Shown here one piece after another: positions 1-6,800 of a DNA stretch of 9,627 nt; the first letter of the stretch is position 1; every line of letters begins with the position of its first letter. Below the pieces are notes generated by a model, which saw nothing but the letters and a program-made list of their open reading frames with translations, ran no database searches and was not told the origin of the DNA. Both the position numbers and the translations under genes were made by a program. The DNA is from Planctomycetota bacterium. GTDB lineage: Bacteria > Planctomycetota > B129-G9. The stretch lies in assembly GCA_030622295.1 (NCBI GenBank), contig JAUXGI010000023.1:1-9627 (forward strand). Reading direction: 5' to 3'.

Positions 1-15
1 CAGTCAACAATCTAC

Positions 16-35
16 GAACCTCGCTCGCGAGGTTC
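16..35. repeat. Perfect 8-bp hairpin upstream of radC
   Basis: GAACCTCG and CGAGGTTC pair around a CTCG loop, and the stem can be extended by TACG/CGTA across a one-base bulge (13-39). There is no T-run on either side, so it is not a convincing intrinsic terminator. It may be the end of an upstream transcript or a REP-like repeat. The rest of 1-120 shows no gene that I can support. Confidence 0.5.
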
Positions 36-120
36 CGTAATTGTGACAGTCCCCGTCGCTCACTTTCCAGGATTCTTACATGCTCCCTTATGTCGGAGTG
101 GTTACAGGCCGCATCGGGCG

Positions 121-149
121 TTGACTTGACGGCGGTCGCGCAATAGAAT
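121..149 (+). promoter_or_regulatory. Sigma-70-type promoter for the radC-ogt operon
   Basis: A TTGACT -35 box (121-126) and a TAGAAT -10 box (144-149) are separated by 17 bp. Transcription would start near 156, about 25 bases before the radC ATG. The leader holds a GGAG ribosome-binding site at 168-171. The spacing and box quality are good, but this is a match by eye only. No LexA/SOS operator was recognised beside it. Confidence 0.6.
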
Positions 150-180
150 CCGCGGAAAACACAACCCGGAGCAATCGAGA

Positions 181-1200
181 ATGCACTATTCGAAAGCCGA
201 CGAAGTCTATCGTGCCCTCAAGAAAAGCGGTCACAACCGCCGTCACTCAGTACAGGAGGTCCCGCCCGGTTATGCGGCCGGGGAGATGGCGCGGTTTCTG
301 CACCGTGTCGGCGTCGCAAAGAACCGGCGGCGGATAAAGGAAGAACTGGACGACATCATAGATAGAATCCACAGCAATACCGGTGACGCAAACGAACATG
401 TTCGGGATACCCTGGCGTCGATTTGCGCGGAATCGAATACACCCCCGGGAAGCGCCGTTTGTGGCGAGCAGCCCGACTGCGCTCGCTGCGCCCTGACGGG
501 CATGTGCGACTATTACAATCGAAAGCCTTCGCTCAAGGACCTGCCGGAGGATGAGCGCCCGCGGGAAAGACTGGTCGCAAAGGGCGCGCAAAGCCTGAGC
601 GACGCCGAACTCATCGCCATATTGCTTCGCAGCGGCTCTTCCGGCGAAAGCGCCGTGGAACTGGCCCGCAGGCTGCTCACGAAATTCGGCGACTTCCGGC
701 AACTCGGCAGCATGAGCGTGCGGGAGTTGCGCAAGGTCAACGGAATAGGCCCGGCCAAGGCGGCCGAGATTAAGGCCGCCATGGAAATAGCAAAACGTTA
801 CGCCGGCCTCGAGGCGAAGGTCGGCGAGCAGTTCAGTAACAGCAGCGCCGTCTACCGCTACTTCCGCGCAAAGTTGGGCGATGAAAAGACGGAACAGTTC
901 TGGCTGGTGATGCTGGACAGCAAGAACCGTGTCATAAACGAAAGGATGATATCGCAGGGGTCCCTGACCTCGAGCCTGGTGCACCCCCGGGAGGTTTTCA
1001 AGGAGGCGATTCGTGAATCCGCCGCCGCCGTGATATTCGTGCACAACCACCCGTCGGGCGACCCTTCCCCCAGCGGCGACGACGCCAACCTGACCAGCAG
1101 ACTGGCCGAGACCGGAGAACTGGTCGGCATACGAGTGCTCGACCACGTGATAATCGGCGAGAAGACGTTCTACAGTTTTGCCGAGGACGGCAGGTTATGA
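181..1200 (+). CDS. radC: RadC/JAMM-domain protein with cysteine-rich N-terminal extension
   Basis: The C-terminal two thirds (about residues 112-339) is a complete RadC-like protein. It has the conserved start (RPRERL, then LSDAELIAILLRSG), a helix-hairpin-helix around residues 184-206 (VNGIGPAKAAEIKAAMEIAK) and a JAMM metal-binding motif with H288, H290, S298 and D301 (HNHPSGDPSPSGDD). RadC proteins were named for DNA repair, but their real biochemical role is unsettled; a JAMM zinc fold is well supported. Typical members are about 220-230 residues; this one has about 110 extra N-terminal residues. The extension ends in C94-x5-C100-x2-C103-x5-C109, close to the C-x6-C-x2-C-x5-C iron-sulfur loop at the end of endonuclease III, and the following DYYN also recalls that family. 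The ATG at 181 has GGAG 9 bases upstream and a promoter before that. It overlaps the alkyltransferase gene by 4 bp. The RadC call is firm; iron-sulfur binding is inference. Confidence 0.92.
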   Translation: MHYSKADEVYRALKKSGHNRRHSVQEVPPGYAAGEMARFLHRVGVAKNRRRIKEELDDIIDRIHSNTGDANEHVRDTLASICAESNTPPGSAVCGEQPDCARCALTGMCDYYNRKPSLKDLPEDERPRERLVAKGAQSLSDAELIAILLRSGSSGESAVELARRLLTKFGDFRQLGSMSVRELRKVNGIGPAKAAEIKAAMEIAKRYAGLEAKVGEQFSNSSAVYRYFRAKLGDEKTEQFWLVMLDSKNRVINERMISQGSLTSSLVHPREVFKEAIRESAAAVIFVHNHPSGDPSPSGDDANLTSRLAETGELVGIRVLDHVIIGEKTFYSFAEDGRL

Positions 1201-1739
1201 ACTCACGCGGGAAGCATGCGGACAAGCGTGAATCCGGGCGAATGCGTGCGTATGTCTTCCAGACCGCATGGGGATGGTGCGGCATAAAGGTCTCGCACAT
1301 CGGCCTTGCGCGGGTCATCATTCCGGATGGATGCGACAGGAGAGAAGTCGAGCGCATGCTCGGCGGAACACCGGCGGATGGGCGTCCCGGGGCCGTCAAG
1401 TTGTTGTGTGACTATTTTGCGGGCAAGCGCCCGTCCCTCAATATACCAGTCGATTTGACACGCTCAAGCGACTTTGAGCGGGCGGTGTACCGGAAGGTTG
1501 CGAAAATACCCTATGGCGAGACGGCATCCTACGGCGAAATCGCGCGCAGAGCGGCCCGGCCCGGCGCGGCGCGCGCCGTGGGCGCGGCCATGGCCGTCAA
1601 TCCCGTCCCCATCGTCATTCCCTGCCACAGGGTCGTGCGCGCGGACGGCGGCCTGGGGGGCTTCTCCTCCCGAAGCGGCACTGCAACAAAACAGAAACTG
1701 CTCGCCATGGAAAAACTCTCAACCAAAGAAGCAATGTAG
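1197..1739 (+). CDS. ogt: Methylated-DNA--[protein]-cysteine S-methyltransferase
   Basis: This is a suicide repair protein that moves an alkyl group from O6-alkylguanine (and to some extent O4-alkylthymine) in DNA onto its own cysteine. The active-site motif PCHRV is present with acceptor C143, within PIVIPCHRVVRADGGLGGFS. Before it lie the DNA-binding winged helix (IPYGETASYGEIARRA) and the RAVGAAMAVNP stretch with the likely arginine finger. A poorly conserved N-terminal alpha/beta domain comes first. At 180 residues it has Ogt/MGMT size and lacks the Ada regulatory domain, so there is no sign of adaptive-response control. The ATG at 1197 overlaps the radC stop (ATGA), implying translational coupling. 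M16 at 1242 is an alternative start that would give 165 residues and better fits the usual N-terminus. The stop codon lies inside the edge of a palindromic repeat. The ogt symbol is by type; the family call is firm. Confidence 0.93.
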   Translation: MNSRGKHADKRESGRMRAYVFQTAWGWCGIKVSHIGLARVIIPDGCDRREVERMLGGTPADGRPGAVKLLCDYFAGKRPSLNIPVDLTRSSDFERAVYRKVAKIPYGETASYGEIARRAARPGAARAVGAAMAVNPVPIVIPCHRVVRADGGLGGFSSRSGTATKQKLLAMEKLSTKEAM

Positions 1740-1811
1740 GGGACGGTCTTTAGACCGTCCCCCGGAACGGCCTCCCTCGCAGACTCGGGATAAATTCAGT
1801 CCGTCCCCTAC
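1736..1811. repeat. Palindromic repeat abutting the ogt stop codon
   Basis: GTAGGGGACGG (1736-1746) and its exact reverse complement CCGTCCCCTAC (1801-1811) bound a 76-bp unit. Inside the left end is a strong hairpin: GGGGACGGTC (1739-1748), loop TTTA, GACCGTCCCC (1753-1762). No T-run follows the hairpin, so it is a poor rho-independent terminator by classical rules, although it may stall polymerase or protect the 3' end of the radC-ogt mRNA. The layout suggests a small dispersed intergenic repeat. The ogt stop codon (1737-1739) lies within the left arm. Confidence 0.65.
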
Positions 1812-1830
1812 GTCGTGATTCGGAAACAGG

Positions 1831-1869
1831 GTGTCTGTCTGGCGTGTCCGTCTGGCGTGTCCGTCTGCT
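1831..1869. repeat. Three tandem 13-bp repeats next to the IS end
   Basis: Units are GTGTCTGTCTGGC (1831-1843), GTGTCCGTCTGGC (1844-1856) and GTGTCCGTCTGCT (1857-1869). The middle unit differs by one base from the first and by two from the third. The array ends exactly one base before the IS terminal inverted repeat at 1870. Three copies could be slippage, a protein-binding array or coincidence. Confidence 0.7.
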
Positions 1870-1885
1870 AGCCCGCATTTCTCAC
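1870..1885 (+). repeat. IS terminal inverted repeat (transposase 3' side)
   Basis: AGCCCGCATTTCTCAC is the exact reverse complement of 3522-3537. The next base outward (T1869 against G3538) breaks the match, which fixes the limit. Confidence 0.9.
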
Positions 1886-2022
1886 CACTTTAGTTTTATA
1901 GTATCGAATGGCGGCTTTCGGTGAGTTTTGGGTCGTTGCGGCGTGATTCGGCACCCTCCGGATACACCGCCCCCTTTCCCCCATTTCCCCGGGGGGCTTC
2001 AGGTGATCAAATTGTCGTGGGA

Positions 2023-3438
2023 TCAACAGCGCAGCGGAGTGAATTGCATCTTCTTACACGCGGCCATGAAGATCTGTTTGCAGGGGAAGGCGCTTGTCAT
2101 CTTCACCCAGATGCGACGGGCGGTGACTTTGACGAACGCGCCTATCTTGAGCAACTTCAGCCTGATGGTGTCGCAACGCGCCTTTGACATCCGGGTGCCT
2201 TTCAGACCCAACCGGCGCAGGGCGTTGACGAGCACGTAGGCGATTGATGAGAAGTAAAGCCTCAGCTGGTTGGCGCGCATCTTGCCGCTGGATGTTCTAT
2301 CCGCGAACAGACACATCTGCTGCTCTTTGATCCTGTTTTCCATCTCGCCTCTGGCGCAGTACAAGTTTTCATAAAGCGCGCGCGCCTCAAAGCGCTCCGG
2401 CGCAAGCGAGGTAACCACGAAGCGCGGGTTTGATCCCTTCGCCAGGTGTTCGGCCTTGGCTACCACACGCCGCTCCCTGCTCCATGATTTGAGCGTCTTG
2501 TAGCGCAACTCCTTGAAGATGCGCGCGCTCTTGCCGCTTTTCTCGTACAAAAGGCGCGCGCCGTCCAGTTCTTCCTTTATCACTGCCGTCAGACGGCTGT
2601 TCTTCGCCAGGCCGAAGACGTAGTCCACTGCCTCTTTTCCCTCACACCACGCCATTATTTCTTCGCGGCAAAACCCGCTGTCGCCGCGAACAATGATTTT
2701 CGTCTCCGGCCACTCGACCCGAATGTGCCCGATAATCTGCTCAAGCAAATCCACGCTGCCCAATGAAGCGTCGATATTTGAGGAGCGCAATCTCGCAGCA
2801 AGCAAATGCCCGCCGCAAAACGCATACAGCGGCAGATAACAATACTCGTTGTAGTAGCCGTGAAAGAAGCGGCCCTCCTGCTGGCCGTACAAAGTATCGT
2901 CGGTGGCGTCAAGATCGATGACTATCTCTGTGGGAGGCTTGTTGTGCGCTTCGAGGAAGAGATCGAGCAGAAGCGCTTCAATCTTCTGCGCGTCGTAGAC
3001 TATCTTCTTGTAGCGCGAGGCGGGCGAAGCGGAAGCAGGCGTCAACTCCAGGCGATTGAGCGTGCTCCTCGTTGCAAGAGGACGCAGGATGTCGCGCTTA
3101 CGCTTGCGGCTTACTCCCGTCGGATCGCTCTTGCCCGCGGCAGCCGCAAGGAGCGGGTCGCGTGACAAATCATCGTGATCATTCAAATCCTCATAGCCGA
3201 GCGCAATGGCAAAGACCCTTTGGGCAACAAGGTCGCGCACCGAATGCTCAATCAGACCGGGATTCCTGTGATCGGTGAAGCAGTCGGCAAAACGGTCAAG
3301 AAGGCGGATGCGCTCATCGGTCCGGCGAAGCAGGAGAACACCGGCATCGGACGTGATGGTTCCTCCGGAAAAATCAGCGGTGATATTCCTGCGGCCGGAG
3401 GCTTGAAAAACGATCCTATTCGTGATACACTCTGTCAT
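2023..3438 (-). CDS. IS1380-family DDE transposase
   Basis: Cuts and joins the ends of the surrounding element. The N-terminus carries the family hallmark RNITADFSGGTITSDAGVLLLRR. A DDE catalytic triad can be assigned: D177 in IDLDATDD (or neighbouring D175), D253 in VRGDSGFCRE, and E367 in YCARGEMENRIKE, which fits the Y-x2-R-x3-E part of the YREK signature. At 471 residues it is full length, with no internal stop or frameshift, so it may be active. I chose the ATG at 3438 because GGGAGGG (3447-3453) lies 8 bases upstream; an in-frame ATG at 3465 would add nine residues (MTQRGRVFN) but has no ribosome-binding site. That SD lies in one arm of a long inverted repeat (3442-3510), suggesting control of translation. 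The C-terminus is rich in Lys and Arg. Family assignment is firm; activity is inference. Confidence 0.93.
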   Translation of the reverse strand: MTECITNRIVFQASGRRNITADFSGGTITSDAGVLLLRRTDERIRLLDRFADCFTDHRNPGLIEHSVRDLVAQRVFAIALGYEDLNDHDDLSRDPLLAAAAGKSDPTGVSRKRKRDILRPLATRSTLNRLELTPASASPASRYKKIVYDAQKIEALLLDLFLEAHNKPPTEIVIDLDATDDTLYGQQEGRFFHGYYNEYCYLPLYAFCGGHLLAARLRSSNIDASLGSVDLLEQIIGHIRVEWPETKIIVRGDSGFCREEIMAWCEGKEAVDYVFGLAKNSRLTAVIKEELDGARLLYEKSGKSARIFKELRYKTLKSWSRERRVVAKAEHLAKGSNPRFVVTSLAPERFEARALYENLYCARGEMENRIKEQQMCLFADRTSSGKMRANQLRLYFSSIAYVLVNALRRLGLKGTRMSKARCDTIRLKLLKIGAFVKVTARRIWVKMTSAFPCKQIFMAACKKMQFTPLRC

Positions 3439-3441
3439 ATT

Positions 3442-3510
3442 AAAAACCCTCCCTCGTTGTGTCATATTGCTTTGGTTGGAAAAACATTATGACACAAATG
3501 GAGGGTTTTT
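3442..3510 (-). promoter_or_regulatory. Subterminal inverted repeat covering the transposase RBS
   Basis: On the plus strand AAAAACCCTCC (3442-3452) pairs with GGAGGGTTTTT (3500-3510), and TGTGTCATA (3458-3466) pairs with TATGACACA (3488-3496), with a small internal loop and a 21-base terminal loop. On the minus-strand mRNA the proximal arm contains the transposase SD (GGGAGGG). A transcript entering from outside the element would carry both arms and could hide the SD. A transcript started inside the element from a possible -10 box CATAAT (minus, 3491-3486) would lack the distal arm. The inverted repeat is seen directly; the control model is inference and no good -35 box was found. Confidence 0.7.
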
Positions 3511-3521
3511 TCATGCCTCTT

Positions 3522-3537
3522 GTGAGAAATGCGGGCT
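3522..3537 (-). repeat. IS terminal inverted repeat (transposase 5' side)
   Basis: GTGAGAAATGCGGGCT is a perfect 16-bp inverted copy of 1870-1885. Its core GTGAGAAATGCGGG occurs a third time at 9572-9585. Confidence 0.9.
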
Positions 3538-3545
3538 GATTGCAT

Positions 3546-3580
3546 AAAAAAGCCCCGAGCCCCCCGCAGGCTTCCGGGGC
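3546..3580 (-). terminator. Rho-independent terminator, minus strand
   Basis: Read on the minus strand: GCCCCG, a GA bulge, AGCC, a TGCGGGG loop, GGCT, CGGGGC, then six T (plus-strand A-run at 3546-3551). This is a strong GC stem followed directly by a U-tract. It would end transcripts from the regulator gene, whose stop is about 250 bases upstream, and/or a small RNA starting near 3714. Confidence 0.85.
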
Positions 3581-3714
3581 GATTGGTCCATCTGTGCACC
3601 GCTAGGCACACACTTAGACCGATCCTAGCCATTACGGCGTTTCGCCATGGTTAGTATGTTAGCAAGTAAGACAATGTATACCAGCAAATGACATGCCGAT
3701 GACGAAATTTGGGG
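3546..3714 (-). ncRNA. Candidate structured small RNA or long 3' UTR
   Basis: A possible minus-strand promoter lies upstream: TTGTAA (plus 3744-3749), 17 bp, TATTAG (plus 3721-3726). The T-tailed terminator at 3546-3580 ends the unit, giving an RNA of about 170 nt. Within it are hairpins at 3629-3650 (CCAT, GGCG, AAA, CGCC, GTA, ATGG) and 3601-3629 (GCTAGG/CCTAGC), and an alternative nested stem pairing 3582-3588 with 3617-3623 around TGTGC/GCACA. A seven-codon frame MAKRRNG starts at 3649. No known riboswitch, 6S, SRP or tRNA consensus was recognised. It could equally be the structured tail of the regulator mRNA. Confidence 0.35.
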
Positions 3715-3720
3715 TGTTTT

Positions 3721-3749
3721 CTAATAGCATGAAGTAAGGCATGTTACAA
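3721..3749 (-). promoter_or_regulatory. Possible minus-strand promoter for the 3546-3714 RNA
   Basis: Minus strand TTGTAA, a 17-bp spacer, then TATTAG. Each box matches its consensus at four of six positions. The strength lies in the exact spacing and in the terminator about 140-175 bases downstream. A by-eye match of this quality can arise by chance. Confidence 0.3.
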
Positions 3750-3780
3750 CATCCCGACCGGGCGAAAATGGGAGGGGTGC

Positions 3781-3795
3781 GCAAACTCTGTTTGC
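3781..3795. repeat. Small hairpin just after the regulator stop codon
   Basis: GCAAAC, loop TCT, GTTTGC is a 6-bp perfect stem about 30 bases past the stop codon of the regulator gene. There is no U-tract. A weaker ATGTT/AACAT hairpin follows at 3741-3752. They may shape the 3' UTR; the main terminator is at 3546-3580. Confidence 0.4.
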
Positions 3796-3826
3796 AGTAG
3801 GCCTTTTGATGCAAAGAAAATTTGCG

Positions 3827-6800
3827 TTATTGGCCGACGGCGGGGTGGGTGTTTTCCGTGAACTCAGGCCGCTTGATTGCGTACTTCCTCAGGAAATACT
3901 GGAGGTTCTGGCGCGATACTTTGCACTTGGCCGCAGCCTGGGTGATGTTGCCTTTGACCTCGCGCATGAGACGCGTGAGGTAGTCACGGGCGAAAAGGTC
4001 GCACGCGCTTTTAAAACCCACGCCTGTCACGGAGTAGCCTGAATCAAGTCCCATGCCCGCGATTGGCAGGCTCATCCTCACCTCGGTCTCGCCGGCTCGG
4101 CCGCCGGAGGCGATGACGTATGCCTTCTCAATCACGTTTCGCAGTTCGCGCACGTTGCCCGGCCAGTCGTGCATCATTAATGTGCGCAATGCCCCGACGC
4201 TGAACTTCAGCGGCTTTCTCTTTTCTCTCCGCGCGATATCCGTCGAAAGCGCCTCAACCAGCAGTGGTATGTCTACCTTGCGGTCGCGCAGCGGGGGTAT
4301 AATCATGTTCATTACGTTCAAGCGATAGAAAAGGTCTTCGCGGAAGACTCCATCCCTGACAAGCGCCGCCAGGTCCTTGTTGCTTGCTGCAAGAATGCGT
4401 ACGTCAACCTGTCGCATCTCCTTGCCCCCGAGGGGACGAAACCGGCCTTCCTGCAGGACGCGGAGCAGTTTCGCCTGCATGCCGGGGCTCATATCACCGA
4501 CCTCGTCAAGGAACAGGGTTCCCCCGTGGGCGAGTTCAAACAGGCCCTTCTTGTCGCGGTCTGCGCCTGTGAATGCGCCTTTCACATAGCCGAACAGTTC
4601 GCTCTCCAGCAGGGCCTCCGGAAGAGCCGCGCAGTTTTCCGCGATGAACGGCTTGTTTTTCCGTTTCCCGGTGAAGTGGATTGCGCGGGCGGCAAGTTCC
4701 TTGCCGGTGCCGCTCTCGCCCTGGATTAGTATGGACAGGTTCAGGTCGGCGACCTTTTCGATGAGGTGATATATGTCCTGCATGGCCTTCGACCGGCCCG
4801 TGAGGTCGCCGAAACCCGTCCTCTCCGTCATGGAGTCCCTCTCTGCGAGCAGCGTTTTCAACTCGTGCGTGCGCTCCTGCAGTCGCTTTTCCAGGCGTAC
4901 GTTCAGTTTGGCGAGTTCCTCGTGCAGCCGGGCGTTTTCGATTGCCACCGTCGCCTGGTCGGCAAACGACTCGATAAGCCGCAGGTCGTCGGGGGTGAAT
5001 GCGTCGGTCTGGTACCTGTTATCCAGGTACATGGCGCCCAGTGTCTTGCTGGCGCTTGTCAGCGGCACGCACAGTACCGAGCAGAGGGGTGTTTTGAGCG
5101 AGCCGATGATAAGCCTCAGGTTTTCATCGTTGTTTGCATCCGAACTCAGTATTGTGCGGCCGGATTCCGCCACTGTGATTGCTATGGCGCGGCTGGTTTT
5201 CAAGCCGCGTTTGCTCATGGGGCGGCCGTCCGCCCTCCGGGCGGCCTTGAGGTCCGTTTTTCCGTCTTCGACCAGTATCAGATAGCCGCGCTCGGCGCCC
5301 GTCAGTTCAAGGGCGACCTCAACGCTCCTGTTTAGGATCTTGTCTATGTCGTGTTCCCTGTTTACCAGTTTGATGGTATCGAGCAGAAGGCTGAAGCGTA
5401 CCGGAGGCAGTTCCCTGCCGAGTTTGCGCTCAAGGCTTGCGAGTTCCCTCAAGACCTCTTCCCTGCCTTCCCGGTGCATGTAGTCCCGGCGGTACTGCTC
5501 GGGGACTTGGCGCCTGATTCTCGATATCGTTCTTGCCGCCTGGCGCAGGTTGTCCAGGACCTTTTCGAGATGTCCGTCTTCAAGGTGGATGTGCGCCAGG
5601 CGCAAATGAGCGCGCCACACCAGTTCGGGGGCCATATTGTCCGTGAGGCTTTCGATGGCCTCCGTCAGGGCGGCGGCGACATCCTCCTTGTTGCCGGCTC
5701 CGGACTCGGCCGCGATCATGGCCTTCAGCCATTTTACGCGCACCTGGTAATAGCGATAGCCGGTCTTGCGGGACACCTCAAGGAGTCTCTCCGCTACCCG
5801 GGTCGCCTCATCGAAGTCCGCCCTGGTAATGAGAAGCCGCGCCATCTCGAACAACATGTCGTGCACCTCGATTACGGCGCGAACTTCCGTCCCCGGCTGC
5901 ACCGCGTCTCTGAGATATTGCAGCGTCCTGTCGCCATCACCGCCGAGTTTTGCGAGACCCGCCAGTGCGGCAAGGCGTTTGGCCCGATTCGAGTAACTTT
6001 CCTGCGCTTCGTAGAGGGACACCGCGGTTTCAAGTTCTCTCCTGGCTTGCTGTTCCTGTCCGAGCCTGGCGAGAACCATCCCAAGCAGGCGGTGAGCGCA
6101 TGGTAAAACGCTGGTTGGACCCATACCCTCGTACAGCGTGATTGCCCTGGTAAGGCATTGGAGCGCTTTGTCATATTGCGCGGACTCCATACATGCGCAA
6201 CCCATATTAAGCAGAGCCAGCGCCGTGAGGGGCCTGTCGCCCCTTTTCTTTGCCTGCGCAACGCACTTGTCCAGCCAGGCGACAGCCTCCATGGGCCGTC
6301 CTATCAGCAGGCATGAGATGCCGATGTTGTTGTACGCGCCAATGAGATCACGTGAAGCAGGCAGGTCCTTGCCCGCTTCAAGCACCCTGTTATAATGCTT
6401 GACGGTTTTTTCATAATCGCCGAACCACAGGCAAATGCCGCCGGCAACCGTGTTAACCCTGACTATCGCGGCCTTGTCCCCCGACTGCTCAGCCAGGGAG
6501 AGAGCCTCCTCGCAAAGAGTCAGGGAAGAACTATCACACCTGTCCATGCTTCTCACCAGCGCGAGTGTCGACAGCAGACCGGCTCGGAGCGCCACGGCCC
6601 GGCGCGGCGCGAGATCAATCCCTCGCAGCGCGTGCTCTTCAGCCTCCCGGAATTTGCCCTGCGCATAGAATTGCCTGGCGATGCCGTACCACGTTTCCGC
6701 CTGTTCCTCCTTTGAGAGTTGTTCACCGCCGATGTCGAGTATCTCATGAAGGCGCTTCAGGGCGTCACCATGTCTGCCGAGGTCGGTCATCAAAGCGCAA

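Larger units (their letters stand above)
1870..3537 (-). mobile_element. IS1380-family insertion sequence, apparently intact
   Basis: A perfect 16-bp inverted repeat bounds the element: AGCCCGCATTTCTCAC at 1870-1885 and GTGAGAAATGCGGGCT at 3522-3537. The strict ends may be the 14-bp core beginning CCCGC (1872-3535), since IS1380-family ends commonly begin with CC. The 1.67-kb length and single long DDE transposase fit the family. Non-coding margins are about 150 bp on the transposase 3' side (1870-2022) and about 100 bp on its 5' side. No target-site duplication is visible: with the 14-bp core the flanks read CTAG on the left and CTGA on the right. That implies an old insertion, a recombined element or a misplaced boundary. 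The 14-bp core recurs alone at 9572-9585. Confidence 0.88.

Noticed and set aside
1..129. Open plus-strand frame from the left edge ending in TGA at 127-129
   Set aside because: The frame contains a strong hairpin, overlaps the radC -35 box and gives an arginine- and proline-rich peptide with no recognisable pattern; 42 codons without a start are weak evidence for a gene end.
247..1146. Long minus-strand frame opposite radC
   Set aside because: It is antisense to a clear RadC protein and has no motif or ribosome-binding site; it arises from high-GC codon use.
1739..1762. Intrinsic terminator for radC-ogt
   Set aside because: The stem is strong but followed by CGGAACGG rather than a U-tract; it is listed as a repeat instead.
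1831..1869. CRISPR-like array
   Set aside because: The 13-bp units are contiguous with no spacers and there are no cas genes.
3582..3660. Cyclic-di-GMP (GEMM), THF or 4.5S RNA identity for the structured region
   Set aside because: Only short fragments such as GGTCTAAG resemble these families; the conserved cores and receptor helices could not be laid out, so no class is claimed.
4766..6106. Long plus-strand open frames opposite the regulator gene
   Set aside because: They have composition expected of antisense of a GC-rich gene and no recognisable domain, while the minus strand encodes a complete multidomain protein.
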